From: Epiperipatus broadwayi
Taxonomy: Eukaryota; Onychophora; Udeonychophora; Euonychophora; Peripatidae
DNA: 64,000 nt
Direction: 5' to 3'
Assembly: GCA_028023455.1 (NCBI GenBank)
Contig: JAQFVV010001077.1
Location: 1 to 64,000, forward strand
Shown here: positions 11,482 to 21,373 of the stretch, piece by piece
Layout: each line of letters opens with the position of its first letter
Position numbering within the stretch: the first letter of the stretch is position 1
The notes under the pieces: model-generated
What the model saw: only the letters and a program-made list of their open reading frames with translations
Told to the model about the DNA's origin: nothing
Database searches by the model: none
Made by a program: the position numbers and the translations under genes

Positions 11482-11562
11482 TTTTTATGTGTCAAAGCGT
11501 CAGCCGGAAGCGAACCCCGGATGTAAGGCATCTGTGCTAACCACTGGACCACCAACCCTTGA
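11482..11562 (-). mobile_element. tRNA-derived SINE
   Basis: On the minus strand it reads like a tRNA 5' half with A box (GGTGGTCCAGTGGTTAGCA) and B box (GGGTTCGCTTCC), followed by a trailer TTTGACACAT and poly(A). Head, boxes and trailer match the elements at 13821 and 52963. The A-rich end and the lack of a proper acceptor stem argue against a functional tRNA gene. Confidence 0.7.
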
Positions 11563-12455
11563 CTACTTTTTTCTTTACTATCAATTTGTCTTATTTTGAA
11601 TTATTAATGCAACTACTTTGATACTTGCTTTGGCAGTACATATACTAATGCAACTACTCAGCTACTTTAAATGTCTTGATTTGGATTTAATTTGAACCAT
11701 AATTAATTAATCTTTCTTATCTATCTTTTTAGACACATTTTCATCATTTGTAAAATGCAAAATTATTGGGCCACAAGATCAAAATAAGCCCAGCATGAAT
11801 TTAGTTCATTTCTCTATTAGAATTAAATTCTTTGATTATTATTTCTTTTAATATATTTTTGGTTATTTTTGAACTATTTTCTGTATTGGATATTATATAA
11901 TCTAATTATTAATACTTGGATATAGTTTTATTGAGATTAGTATATATATATATATATATATATATATTAATTAATCTAATGTTTATCTTCATTTTACTCG
12001 AATTAGATATTTATTTGATAATGTATTAGGAGTTTCTTTAATACACCATCTTGTAACATTAAACTAGTGTAATTATAATGTTATTTTCAGTACATGTTAG
12101 TCAAAAGAATATATACTTTCATCCAAGCTTAAATAATTGATATTTGAAAAAATTATCTGCTTTTAATAATCCTTCTGGGTTCAAATCTCCTATATTATAT
12201 CTAGAGTCCAGATATATAAAATATATTTTTATTTAAAATAATCTTTTATATATGTAAAGATATAAATTTATATTATAAGATGTGATATGTTGGACTATTT
12301 CCATCATTTATGAGTGAATGTTGAATGTATACAAAATTTTAAACTTTACAAACTTTCAGACAAATAATAAATTTATATTACATATTTGTCTTTTATATGT
12401 GATTGATACATATAACGAATAATCATACTTACTGACAACATGAGATATATATTGA
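11563..12455. other. AT-rich DNA without recognisable genes
   Basis: Contains a short (TA)n array at 11939-11967. Otherwise unremarkable. Confidence 0.5.
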
Positions 12456-12519
12456 TGTAGATATGTAGAAAGAGAGAGAGACAAGAATTCAGACAGAAAA
12501 ATAAAAATAAGATAAATAG

Positions 12520-12660
12520 ATATGGTAGGTAGATAGAAAGATAAATAAATAGATAAAAATATAAGTAAGTAAATATGTAGATGGATGGATGGATGACTGG
12601 AATGACAGATGGATGGATTGATAGATGGATAGATATATGGATAGATAGATAGATGAATGA

Positions 12661-12759
<99 letters not shown>

Positions 12760-12760
12760 T
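12520..12760. repeat. (GATA)n / (GACA)n compound microsatellite
   Basis: Interrupted GATA/GATG units from about 12520 give way to a pure GATA array (about 12650-12738) and then five GACA units. The long open frame on the minus strand here is a translation of the repeat. Confidence 0.9.
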
Positions 12761-12839
12761 AGATAGAAAGAAAAAGTGAGAGATAAATGGATGATAGATT
12801 AAAAACAATTGTTTGATGTGTAGTGACAGAGACAGCATT

Positions 12840-13800
12840 TACAGAAGAAAAAATGAATAGATAGATGAATATTTACATATATAGACTAATAGATAAATAA
12901 ATAGAAGGTTGGATGAATAGAGAGATAGATATGCAAATATAAATGTAGATAAAGATAAATAAATGTATACAATGAGATATATGTAGATAGATGAATATTC
13001 TTTAGCAAAATCTAAACAATCTATGTCGTTTTATGCATTATAAATATATATATATATGGAGAATGAAAAAACTGATAGTGGAAAGATAGACTAAAGCTTT
13101 TTAACCAGCGGCTACATTTTTTTTTTTTTTATTGTGAAAAAAAATAGAAATTTAAAACATAATCTTCGTACTATTATCAATTCGTTATTCAAATATTTTA
13201 TTTTAACGGATTAAAGTTAGAATAAAAATAGTTATCATCATTATTGCTACTTTTTGTTGTTGTTGAAAGTTTAATCTCAATAAAAATTTAAAAAAATTCT
13301 ACGTATTTCGTAATACTTTTAACAACATATAATTGGATTTTATTCATCTGTCTGTATAATTTATATGTAATGAAAAAAAAGCATATTATCTTTTAAATTA
13401 ATACATAAATACAGGTATTAGATAGATGGTGTTAAATGTGATGATGATATGTAAATATAAAATGATTTTTTCCCTAAAAAAAATTGGAAGTTTCTATGCA
13501 TAGCCAATAGGGCCAGAAATTCGTTAACCGTGTTGAACATTTTCTTCCTCCAAAACTTTACATACAACAACAGAACCATCTTTTTCACTCTTGATTCTTT
13601 AATTATTTTTCTATTTCAGTTCATTTCTTTATTTTTTCATATTCTATTTTAATAAAAACTGTTTCTATAGTTACATTACCTTATTCTTATATGGGTCAAT
13701 TTTATTATAAAGATCTAAACGAAATCGAAATCTCAAGTTCTACTATTATTTACCCTTTTATACAATTTATTCTGACCCCTTTCATTATCCTACATTCCAA
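12840..13800. other. AT-rich DNA without recognisable genes
   Basis: Trailing GATA-like degenerate repeats up to about 13010, then low-complexity AT-rich sequence. No coding signal seen. Confidence 0.45.
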
Positions 13801-13820
13801 AAATAGATATTTAGTATCTT

Positions 13821-13925
13821 TTTTTCTCTCATGTGTCATAGTATCAGCCAGGAAGCGAACCCGCTAACCCGGGACAACTGCTTGTAAAATAGCTGTTGCT
13901 GACCTCTCGACCACAAATGCTCTCA
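13821..13925 (-). mobile_element. tRNA-derived SINE
   Basis: Minus strand: A-box-like TGGTCGAGAGGTCAGCA (13899-13915), B box GGGTTCGCTTCCTGG (13849-13863), then a TGACACATGAGAG trailer and poly(A). The wide A-to-B spacing resembles a tRNA with a long variable arm. The trailer matches the SINEs at 11482, 52050 and 52963. Confidence 0.65.
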
Positions 13926-13929
13926 TATT

Positions 13930-15780
13930 CACATAAACTACATTTATAATCCAAATATTTATTTCATTTTTTTGCTTTCTTCATTACTGTTTAAAGTTCC
14001 TTTCCTTACACCATATAACAGTAAATTCCCTCTAGTGTTATTATATATCATCTTTTATTCTGTATAACTTTTATCTTGCATAACTTTTATCCTTATATAA
14101 TTCCAAACTACTTTTTATTTATATTCACTTTTTATGACTCTGAATCAATTTCTCTAATCCAATTTCTTTTTTTTTTTTACTTCTCATTAGTATAAATATA
14201 TTATTTACATATTTATCCCATTTTTATATAACTACATTAAAAACACATCTATATATTAACTTTTCATATTATAAAATCTTTCTTGTGCAATTAATTTGTT
14301 CTATTTTCATATAATCCAATGTAGCCCTATTTTTCTTTAATATATTTTCATTCATATATTGAACCCTTTCAAACACATTTAATTTCCTTCTCCTTAAAAC
14401 AATTCTAGCATCTTTACAAGTCACAATTCAGCAACCAATGCACACATATTTCTTTTTGTATTTTATTTCAAAAAATTTTAACTTCCCTGACCGATGCAAA
14501 GCACATCATGTCCAAATGTTAGAGCAGGATTCACCATTATTTTCCAATGATTCTGCAATTTTCTTGTTTAAGATATGAAAAAATGATTATATTGTTAATC
14601 AACACAATTCTACGATTTGCTTTTTTTTCTTCAACTCTATATGCCAAATTATCTGTATAATTTCTTTCTTATTTAAAAAAAATCTAATACCTAAATTCGT
14701 TCACTTTTTCAAAACAAATATTTCCATTCTTCATTCTTCAGTTTTACTCTTTCCATTGAATACTAGTCTTGCGTTGCTCTTTATTTAATTTAATTTTGAT
14801 AATTCTTGTTTCTCTAAGTTTGTGTAATGGCAACTGCACATCTATATTCATTTCAAAACGTGCCTTTTCACTTCAAAAAAGAAAATAGAAATAGTATTTT
14901 ATATATTATCTTAGTTCAACTGTGGAAGCCCTTACCTTCTAGCCCTAATTTTTCTATATTAATGTCTAATTCTATTAGAAACAAAATTAGTAATAAAGGT
15001 GATCGTGGATATACCTATTTCAATTCAATTTCAAATTTAATTTTTTATATTTCTATATTTACCAATTTATAATTACAAAATTATCCTTAATAATAGGCAT
15101 AACAATATTTTCGTTTTTGAGATGCATAAATAAAGCATTAATTTTCTTCTAAATTTTAATTAATTAAGTTATAATAAATAAATTACTGCTATCTTTCTCT
15201 CTGAATAGTATCCATTCTTAATCTTTCCAAAAATATTACGCTATTTCCTTTATCCAAGTGCTAATCCTGTATTAAAATATATACATAAATTAACAAAGTT
15301 GAATCTTTTTATCTTTTATATAATAAATACAATTATCATAGCCTTCCATTCATTTGCAACTTCATTATGAACATAATTCTATTAAAATTGCCCCTTAGAC
15401 TACATCTTGCATGTTTTTTCCTATTCACTACCATTTCTGATGGCATATTTGTCTAATTTTATTATTATTCTATTCATTTCTGCATCATCATTCTATACAT
15501 CTCATAAATTAAGCTTTCTAATGAATTATATTTATTGATCAACTCTCCCCACTCAAACACTTTTTTATATATTTCATAAAATATTTTTCTTTTTTATTTT
15601 CACACTCTTTTCCTTTTATATTACACCTATTTCTCTTTTCATAAATCTTACATTTTTTCACAAATCTTCTCACTTGTTTATTTTTTATAATAAATGAGCT
15701 AATGAATATCGTATACTTAATATTATATTTGGCTTCCATGAATTTTATATCCCCCACTTAATAGTGAAAAATATTATTAT
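13930..15780 (-). pseudogene. Probable heavily decayed LINE (RTE-like)
   Basis: No intact frame survives. The minus strand around 14660-14740 keeps a KVNEFRY stretch like the V.EFKYLG motif that follows the RT core in RTE-type elements, with RLVFNGKSKT-like sequence just upstream in a shifted frame (compare K.K.MVFN-type sequence in the same place in the intact copy at 46-49 kb). A lysine-rich stretch at 15539-15757 (minus) might be linker sequence of the same relic. The T-rich plus strand with scattered C is the composition expected of an A-rich coding strand read backwards. This is the weakest LINE call in the window; limits are approximate. Confidence 0.3.
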
Positions 15781-15998
15781 ACGAATTCTTAAACATTTTT
15801 AACATTTTGATATCTATGCCATATTGTTTAAAAATTTTATAATCTATTCCTATCCCGAATACTATAAGGCTTTTCTATACTTCAAAATGCAATAAGGTTT
15901 CATTTTTACATTACACAGAGAATTTAATTTATTGGGATACATTATTTTAATCTCTTTTAATATTTTATTTTTCTTACAAACTATTTTTGCTGTTTATT

Positions 15999-16028
15999 AA
16001 TATATATATATATATATTGATTACGAAG

Positions 16029-16068
<40 letters not shown>
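15999..16068. repeat. Two (TA)n arrays
   Basis: 15999-16018 and 16031-16068, separated by 12 bases (TTGATTACGAAGAT region). Confidence 0.85.
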
Positions 16069-16071
<3 letters not shown>

Positions 16072-16074
16072 CAT

Positions 16075-16620
16075 GTTATATGTCACATGACCTATAAAGC
16101 TTGCATTTACCAATATGTAGTATAAAGTGCATGCCAATAGATCTAAACAAGCTTATAGTTTTATGATAAATGCTTCAAGAGAAAGCATTCAAATCATCTT
16201 TATCTAGGATTGGCTCCATCTCAGTTTCAAGTTATGTCTCTCTTCAGTGAGGAGCTAGGATACCTGATTTAAAAAACTAACTCAAGATAAGCATTTATCT
16301 AAAAGTTAATCATTAAGAAGATCTAGAACCTGAGATAAATATAAATCTTTAAATTCAGCTCTCCAATTGAAATAATCATATGGGTCTGAACTTAATTCAG
16401 AAATCCTATATATTAATGGGCTTTATAATTTAATTTAGACAAAGCCCCAATAGCAAAATAATAATAATAATAAAATCAGGTTATATGTCACATGACTTAT
16501 ATAGCTTGAATTTACTAATATATAATGTAGAGAGCATGTTAATAGCTCTAAACAAGCTTGTTTTTTTATGATAAATAGTAAAGAGAAAGCACTTAAATCA
16601 TCTTCGCATGATAAAATATT
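16075..16620. repeat. Repeat G pair: direct copies flanking ~260 bp
   Basis: The sequence TTATATGTCACATGAC-TATA-AGCTTG, followed by AATAT-TA, then AGCTCTAAACAAGCTT and TTATGATAAAT, occurs at about 16078-16215 and again at 16482-16610. The family recurs at 30145-30275 and, inverted, near 61480-61575. The interior holds GAGGAGCTAGGATACCTGA-type sequence reminiscent of the loop of the fold-back repeats. No coding content. Confidence 0.6.
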
Positions 16621-16664
16621 AATTTAAATGTGGAATAAAATTTAAATACATCACAAACAAATTA

Positions 16665-16795
16665 GCAGCACAATAATCACCAATATACATATTGGGTGTG
16701 AAACCAGCACTCATCAGTTTGTCCAGATTACCATCTCTCAAACATATATATATAATCAGTGGTCAGTTTATATTAAGGTAACAATTCCTTACACT
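16665..16795 (-). repeat. Repeat A, partial copy in reverse orientation
   Basis: Plus strand reads ACCAGCACTCATCAGTTTGTCC, then ATCATCTCTC-like sequence, a TA patch, and TCAGTTTATATTAAGGTAAC: the reverse complement of the middle of repeat A. It faces the direct copy that starts at 16975. Confidence 0.65.
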
Positions 16796-16974
16796 TTAAT
16801 AGACTGGCTTCAAATCTTACATATTAAGCCTGCATTCTTCCCATTCCCATACCTCTTCTATGTATTTAAATGGATACTGTCCTATACATGAGGGGTCAGA
16901 GTGACTTGAGGTGAACATGGGCATGACAACAATATTGGCATCAGCATGGGATTTGGGAATTCTATCATCAGATT

Positions 16975-17265
16975 TTCAATGGTATGGATGGCTGAAGAGT
17001 TGGAGATTGGAGTAGGTTGAAGCCTGTCCATTAAAGTATAAGGATTTGCTATCTTAACATAAAATGAGCACTGATTATATATATATATATATATATGTAT
17101 GGGAGATGGTAATCTGGACTAACTGATGAGTGCAGGTTAAACACAAAATATGCATATTGGTGATTATTTATCTTTTCTGCATGTGTGGGGTCATGTGTAT
17201 CAGTAGTATGAGATAGTGTGGATAATGAAGGAGCTTGAAAGTCTGAGTTCAAAACCCCTATATTT
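16975..17265 (+). repeat. Repeat A copy
   Basis: Carries all landmarks in order: GGCTGAAGAGTTGGAG, GTCCATTAAAGTATAAGG, TA array (17077-17096), GGGAGATGGTAATCTGGAC, GTGATTATTTATCTTTTC, GTGTATCAGTAGTATGAG, GAGTTCAAAACCCC. Confidence 0.8.
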
Positions 17266-17339
17266 CAAAATATTATATATATTATTATAAATATATGTAT
17301 GCATGCAAGTAAACAACTATTAATAATAGAAACAAGCAA

Positions 17340-17640
17340 ACTCCCTATATGTATTGCCACACACAGAAAGATAGAGTAATCAATGGATGTCAGAAGGCTT
17401 GTCCATAAAATCCCCAACTAGTGCCTACTCATGCAATATCACCAAATTAGTTTCTGGCTTGTGGCCTTCATCAATGAGGAGCCTTGGATCTGAGAGCACT
17501 TCACCTAGATATTAGTAATCCATTGATTACTCTAGCTTGCTGTGTGTGGCAATACGTATAGTGAGTTTTACCTGTTTTAATAACAGTTATAAGCAAGCAT
17601 AAGAAATGGTGATCATGTGATGTTTATTGGGTTAATAATA
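17340..17640. mobile_element. Fold-back repeat B copy (MITE-like)
   Basis: The arms are inverted copies: AACTCCCTATATGTATTGCC, then ATGGATGTCAGAAGG, on the left; ATCCATTGATTACTCTAGC, then GTGGCAATACGTATAGTGAG, on the right. The right end continues into ACAGTTATAAGCAAGCATAAG and GGTGATCATGTGATG. The loop contains CTTCATCAATGAGGAGCC. Same family as 24926, 25485, 39598, 40725 and 61368. Confidence 0.75.
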
Positions 17641-17894
17641 GAAACAATATAAAAAGTAATCGAAGATTATTTGCTCAGGAGTTTATAAGAACTTATGGTA
17701 TTGGAACTGAAGGTGTATTTCTGTGAAAAATAGAACCAGTTCCCAGAACCCTGCACTCAATTAACCAGAGTAGAGAAACAATACTATGATAATTTGACAA
17801 AAATAAAAAGGTTTTTAATACTATATAGTTGTAACTATTATAAATTTCAAACTTTCAAAAAAAAAACATGTTTTTTTTTTTTAAGCTTTACATT

Positions 17895-18180
17895 TACTTT
17901 TCTGGATGGATACTGAAGAGTTGGATGGGGAGTGGATTGAAGCCTGTTCATTGAAGTATGAAGATTGGCTATCTTAATATATATCTAAGCACTTATTGCA
18001 TATATGTGTAGAGATAATAATCTGGACCAACTGATGATTGCTGGTCTAGCATGAAATATGTGTAATGGTGATTATTTATCTTTTTGACATATGTGTTCAA
18101 GTGTATCAGTGATATGAGATAGAGTGATGAGTGGTGGGTCATGTGAAAGTCTGTGCTCATATACCCTATATATTACATAT
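17895..18180 (+). repeat. Repeat A copy
   Basis: Shares all landmarks with the next copy at 18360 and is closer to it than to the others (both have GAAGATTGGCTATCTTAA, then TATATGTGTGGAG/GTAGAG, then CAACTGATGATTGCTGG). Confidence 0.8.
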
Positions 18181-18184
18181 ATTG

Positions 18185-18652
18185 ATACAGGTATATAATA
18201 AGCCTGTATTTCAATTATTACACAGTAGAGATATCTGCCCATCCCTGGTATATGTATTAAATGGATTATGTCCTGTATATGAGAGGTCAGATTGACCTTA
18301 GGTCAACATGAGTGTGACAAGAATCTCAGCCTCAGGGTGGGCTTTGAGGGTTCCATCATTAGATTTTCAATTGGGTGGACGGTTGAAGAGTTGGAGTGGG
18401 GAGTAGATTGAAGCCTGTCCATTAAAGTATGAAGATTGGCTATCTTAATATATATCTGAGCATTTATTGCATATATGTGTGGAGATGATAATCTGGACCA
18501 ACTGATGATTGCTGGTTTAGCATGAAATACATGTATTGGTGATTATTTATCTTTTCGGCATATATGTGTTCAAGTGTATCAGTGTTATGAGATAGAGTGG
18601 AGAGTGGTCAGTCCTGTGAAAGTCTGTGCTCATATACTCTATATATTATATA
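18185..18652 (+). repeat. Repeat A copy with its upstream flank
   Basis: 18360-18652 is repeat A. The stretch before it (18190-18360: ATGTCCTGTATATGAGAGGTCAG...CAACATGAGTGTGACAA...ATCATTAGATTTTCAAT) also precedes the copy at 16975 (16800-16975), so the full unit in this cluster is nearer 450 bp. The two units here probably arose by local duplication. Confidence 0.7.
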
Positions 18653-18788
18653 AAAAAGTTTTTAATTGTTGATTTTCAGTATTTTTAGATGTAAAAAAGA
18701 TTATCATTGTCAATCTTTGCGTTAGCTAATTGTTGCCCAAAAGTAGGAGATCATAATAATATCTTTTATATTAATATTGTATTATTAT

Positions 18789-19140
18789 TATTACAGTCAA
18801 ATATCAGCCTTTCACGCTAATTGTGCATATGCTTTGCGAGTGTTAATAATAAATTAATACTTTCTCACCAATACAAGATAAAGTATTTATGCAGGAATTC
18901 CTGCATAAATACTATATCTTGTATTGATGAGAAAGTATTCATTTATTATTAACAATTCCTGCATAAATACTATATCTTGTATTGGTGAGAAAGTATTCAT
19001 TTATTATTAACACTCGCAAAGCGTATGCAAATTCCTGCATAAATACTATATCTTGTATTGGTGAGAAAGTATTCATTTATTATTAACACTCGCAAAGCGT
19101 ATGCACAATTAGCGTGAAATGCTGATATTTGATTGTAATA
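18789..19140. mobile_element. Hairpin element with one arm triplicated
   Basis: Left arm TATTACAGTCAAATATCAGC...GATAAAGTATTTATGCAGG (18789-18896) pairs with a right arm ending GCTGATATTTGATTGTAATA at 19140. The palindrome centre is GCAGGAATTCCTGC (about 18891-18904). The inner right-arm segment AATTCCTGCATAAATACTAT...GTATTCATTTATTATTAAC occurs three times in a row (starting about 18896, 18954 and 19030), the third and second with the outer segment ACTCGCAAAGCGTATGCA attached. The arms are close to perfect. Confidence 0.85.
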
Positions 19141-19970
19141 CAGTTGTTTACATACGCTATATAAAATAAATGCTTATTATTATTATTATTTTAAAAATTG
19201 ATTTAGCATTAAAACAAGAATCATAAATTCTATAATCAAAACACCATTGCTAACAAAAATATTCCGATATTTATAAACACATTTAAACTTTTTTTACAGC
19301 TGTTTCATATTTTTCAATTAAATGGTTTTAAAATTTCTGTTATTTTCCGTATAAATTGTTTAAAGTAATTATATATAATTTTGTAACATTTGTTTCTTCT
19401 ACTCAATGTCAAATTATTTATAGTTGACATTTGTTTACTGTTTTTATATTTTCCGATTTGTTTTTTTCTTTAAAGTTTATTTCTGAATAGCGTTGTCATA
19501 ATTTATTTATTATTATTTTTTTAAAAATGTTTTCTGTCCTTTTCTGTATATATGTGTGTGAGTACCACGGTAAATATTTTATTAGCTTCATTGTCGTTTT
19601 TTGACAGAACATATAAAAATCAAACATATTCTGCTAATAATTTAGTTATGTTATTATTTTTCTTCATTACTTGTATACATCATAAATAGTGCGTTTCCAT
19701 AACTTAGCCTAAAACATGGAAAATATTTTCAAGCTCTAAACAGGAAGGGTTTGATATTCAACATAACCAACATAGGTAGTTTTTGTTTGACAATATATAT
19801 ATATTACAATTGCAAGCTAGAAGGTAAAAAAAAATTAAGAAAGTAAAAAAAAAAGCAAACACGACAAATAATGTCTTGACAGTTGGATTTCTCTGTGTGG
19901 GAAAGGGATTGTTTTATAGGACTTGGTCATGCAAATTATTCAGAAGCAGTTTTATCAATATGCATATATC
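19141..19970. other. AT-rich DNA without recognisable genes
   Basis: Low-complexity AT-rich sequence. No repeat family recognised within the window. Confidence 0.45.
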
Positions 19971-19971
19971 C

Positions 19972-20585
19972 TGTTTAAAGAGGTTTGTTTAAATTTCTTT
20001 GTATCAATAATTTCAATCTCTGTGGTCAAGTTGCAATCTTTCGTTTCTATATAAATATATTACACCATTAATAAAGGTAGGAGAATCTCTATTGTTAAAA
20101 GGAGTTTGCCTTGACAACATTTTAAAATTGTTGATTGTTATTGACATTGGAATTGTCTAAGTGTTGACTGGCTTTTAATGATTACTTACAAATCGATTTA
20201 GCCTCGAGCATTATTACACTTATTATTTAAGTAATGCTTTGGGTGGAATTAGATATTTATAATTGCAGTTTGTAATGTTATAAGTGATTATTTATTAACC
20301 TGCATTCAGAATAGGTCACATTTACCTGTTTAATTAAAGAGGTTTATTTAAACTTCATTGTATCAATAATTTCTATCTCTGTGATCAATTTGCAATCTTT
20401 ATTATCTATATAAATATATTAGACCATAAATAGAGATAGCATTTCACCTTTATTGTTAAATGGAGGTCACCTTGACAACAGTTTGAGATTGTTGATTCTT
20501 ATTAATGTTGGGATTGTCTAAGTGTTGACAGGCTTTTAATGATTACTTACAAACCCATTTATCCTTGAATCTTATTACACATATA
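19972..20585 (+). repeat. Repeat H: two direct ~245-bp copies
   Basis: The first copy (19972-20220) and second (20334-20580) share TTAAAGAGGTTT-TTTAAA, TGTATCAATAATTTC, CTATATAAATATATTA, GGAATTGTCTAAGTGTTGAC and GGCTTTTAATGATTACTTAC. A reverse-oriented copy with the same linker sits at 26985-27320. Non-coding; possibly a MITE or SINE family. Confidence 0.7.
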
Positions 20586-21217
20586 CATATATTTAAAACA
20601 TAGGTATATAGATCGATAATATTAGAAAATTTTTATGAATGATGTAAATATGAAAAGTATAATGAGTCTTTCCATGAACTATTTGTTTGCTTAGCGCGCA
20701 GTCAAGATATAACTAAGTTAGTAACCAATTAATGCATTCTGATTTACTAACTGCAAATTCATTAATTTTGATATCAGAGGCTTTTTTCCCTATTTTGCAG
20801 AAATTTATAACATTAGAAAGCCAGTACATTTTTTTTGCTTAGAAATTGTTACTTAAAATTATTAATTTGTAATAAAGTGTGAAGATGTCAGTATTGTATA
20901 CATCTCATACAAAATGTGAATAGAAAAGCAAACTGACAAAACCTTACTTGGATCTCACACAATCCACCATTGATTTATTCAGATCTCTAAACAAGTAACA
21001 ATGCCTGATTGGTAGATTATTTGGTCTCAAGAAAATTGTAAGTTCATGTCTTATATTAACATTGGGGGGGGGGGATATTGTAATTTTCAGTAACTTATTT
21101 GCATATTTAAGCTTATTTATTAAACATATTTGCAAAATATTTACTTTAAATAAAAAAAAATATGTGATTGTAAGTGCAATTTATTTGAAAATGTTTGTAT
21201 TTAAGAAGAAATGTCTT
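20586..21217. other. AT-rich DNA with an 11-12 base G run
   Basis: No gene seen. A run of G's at about 21064-21074 stands out in this AT-rich context. Confidence 0.45.
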
Positions 21218-21232
21218 AAAAACATAAATATA
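21218..21232 (+). repeat. Target-site duplication, left copy
   Basis: AAAAACATAAATATA, exactly repeated at 24844-24858 on the other side of the LINE derivative. Confidence 0.85.
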
Positions 21233-21373
21233 TACTTCCGCTTTTGGCAGCCATCTTCGTAACTAGTCTTAAAAAGCGTCCCTTAGTGTTTTACAGTTTT
21301 AGGAAGACGGGACGACTGTCCCTCTACCTTTACGTCTGTTATTCAAGGTAAGTCAACTTTTTAATCATTTTAT
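21233..21373 (+). promoter_or_regulatory. 5' UTR / internal promoter region of the LINE
   Basis: Markedly less AT-rich than its surroundings, with several CpGs (GACGGGACGACTGTCCC, TTACGTC). LINEs of this type carry an internal Pol II promoter at the extreme 5' end. It ends just before the ATG at 21374. A GGTAAGT at 21349-21355 looks like a 5' splice site, but I see no paired acceptor. Confidence 0.5.

Noticed and set aside
11482-11562. Possible functional tRNA gene on the minus strand
   Set aside because: A and B boxes are present but the acceptor stem does not close, and a SINE-type trailer and poly(A) follow.
12356-12838. 160-codon frame rich in SIYL repeats
   Set aside because: Reading through the GATA/GACA microsatellite on the minus strand.
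18896-19090. Three spaced repeats suggesting a CRISPR-like array
   Set aside because: Units are joined without unique spacers and are copies of one arm of a palindrome, in an animal genome.
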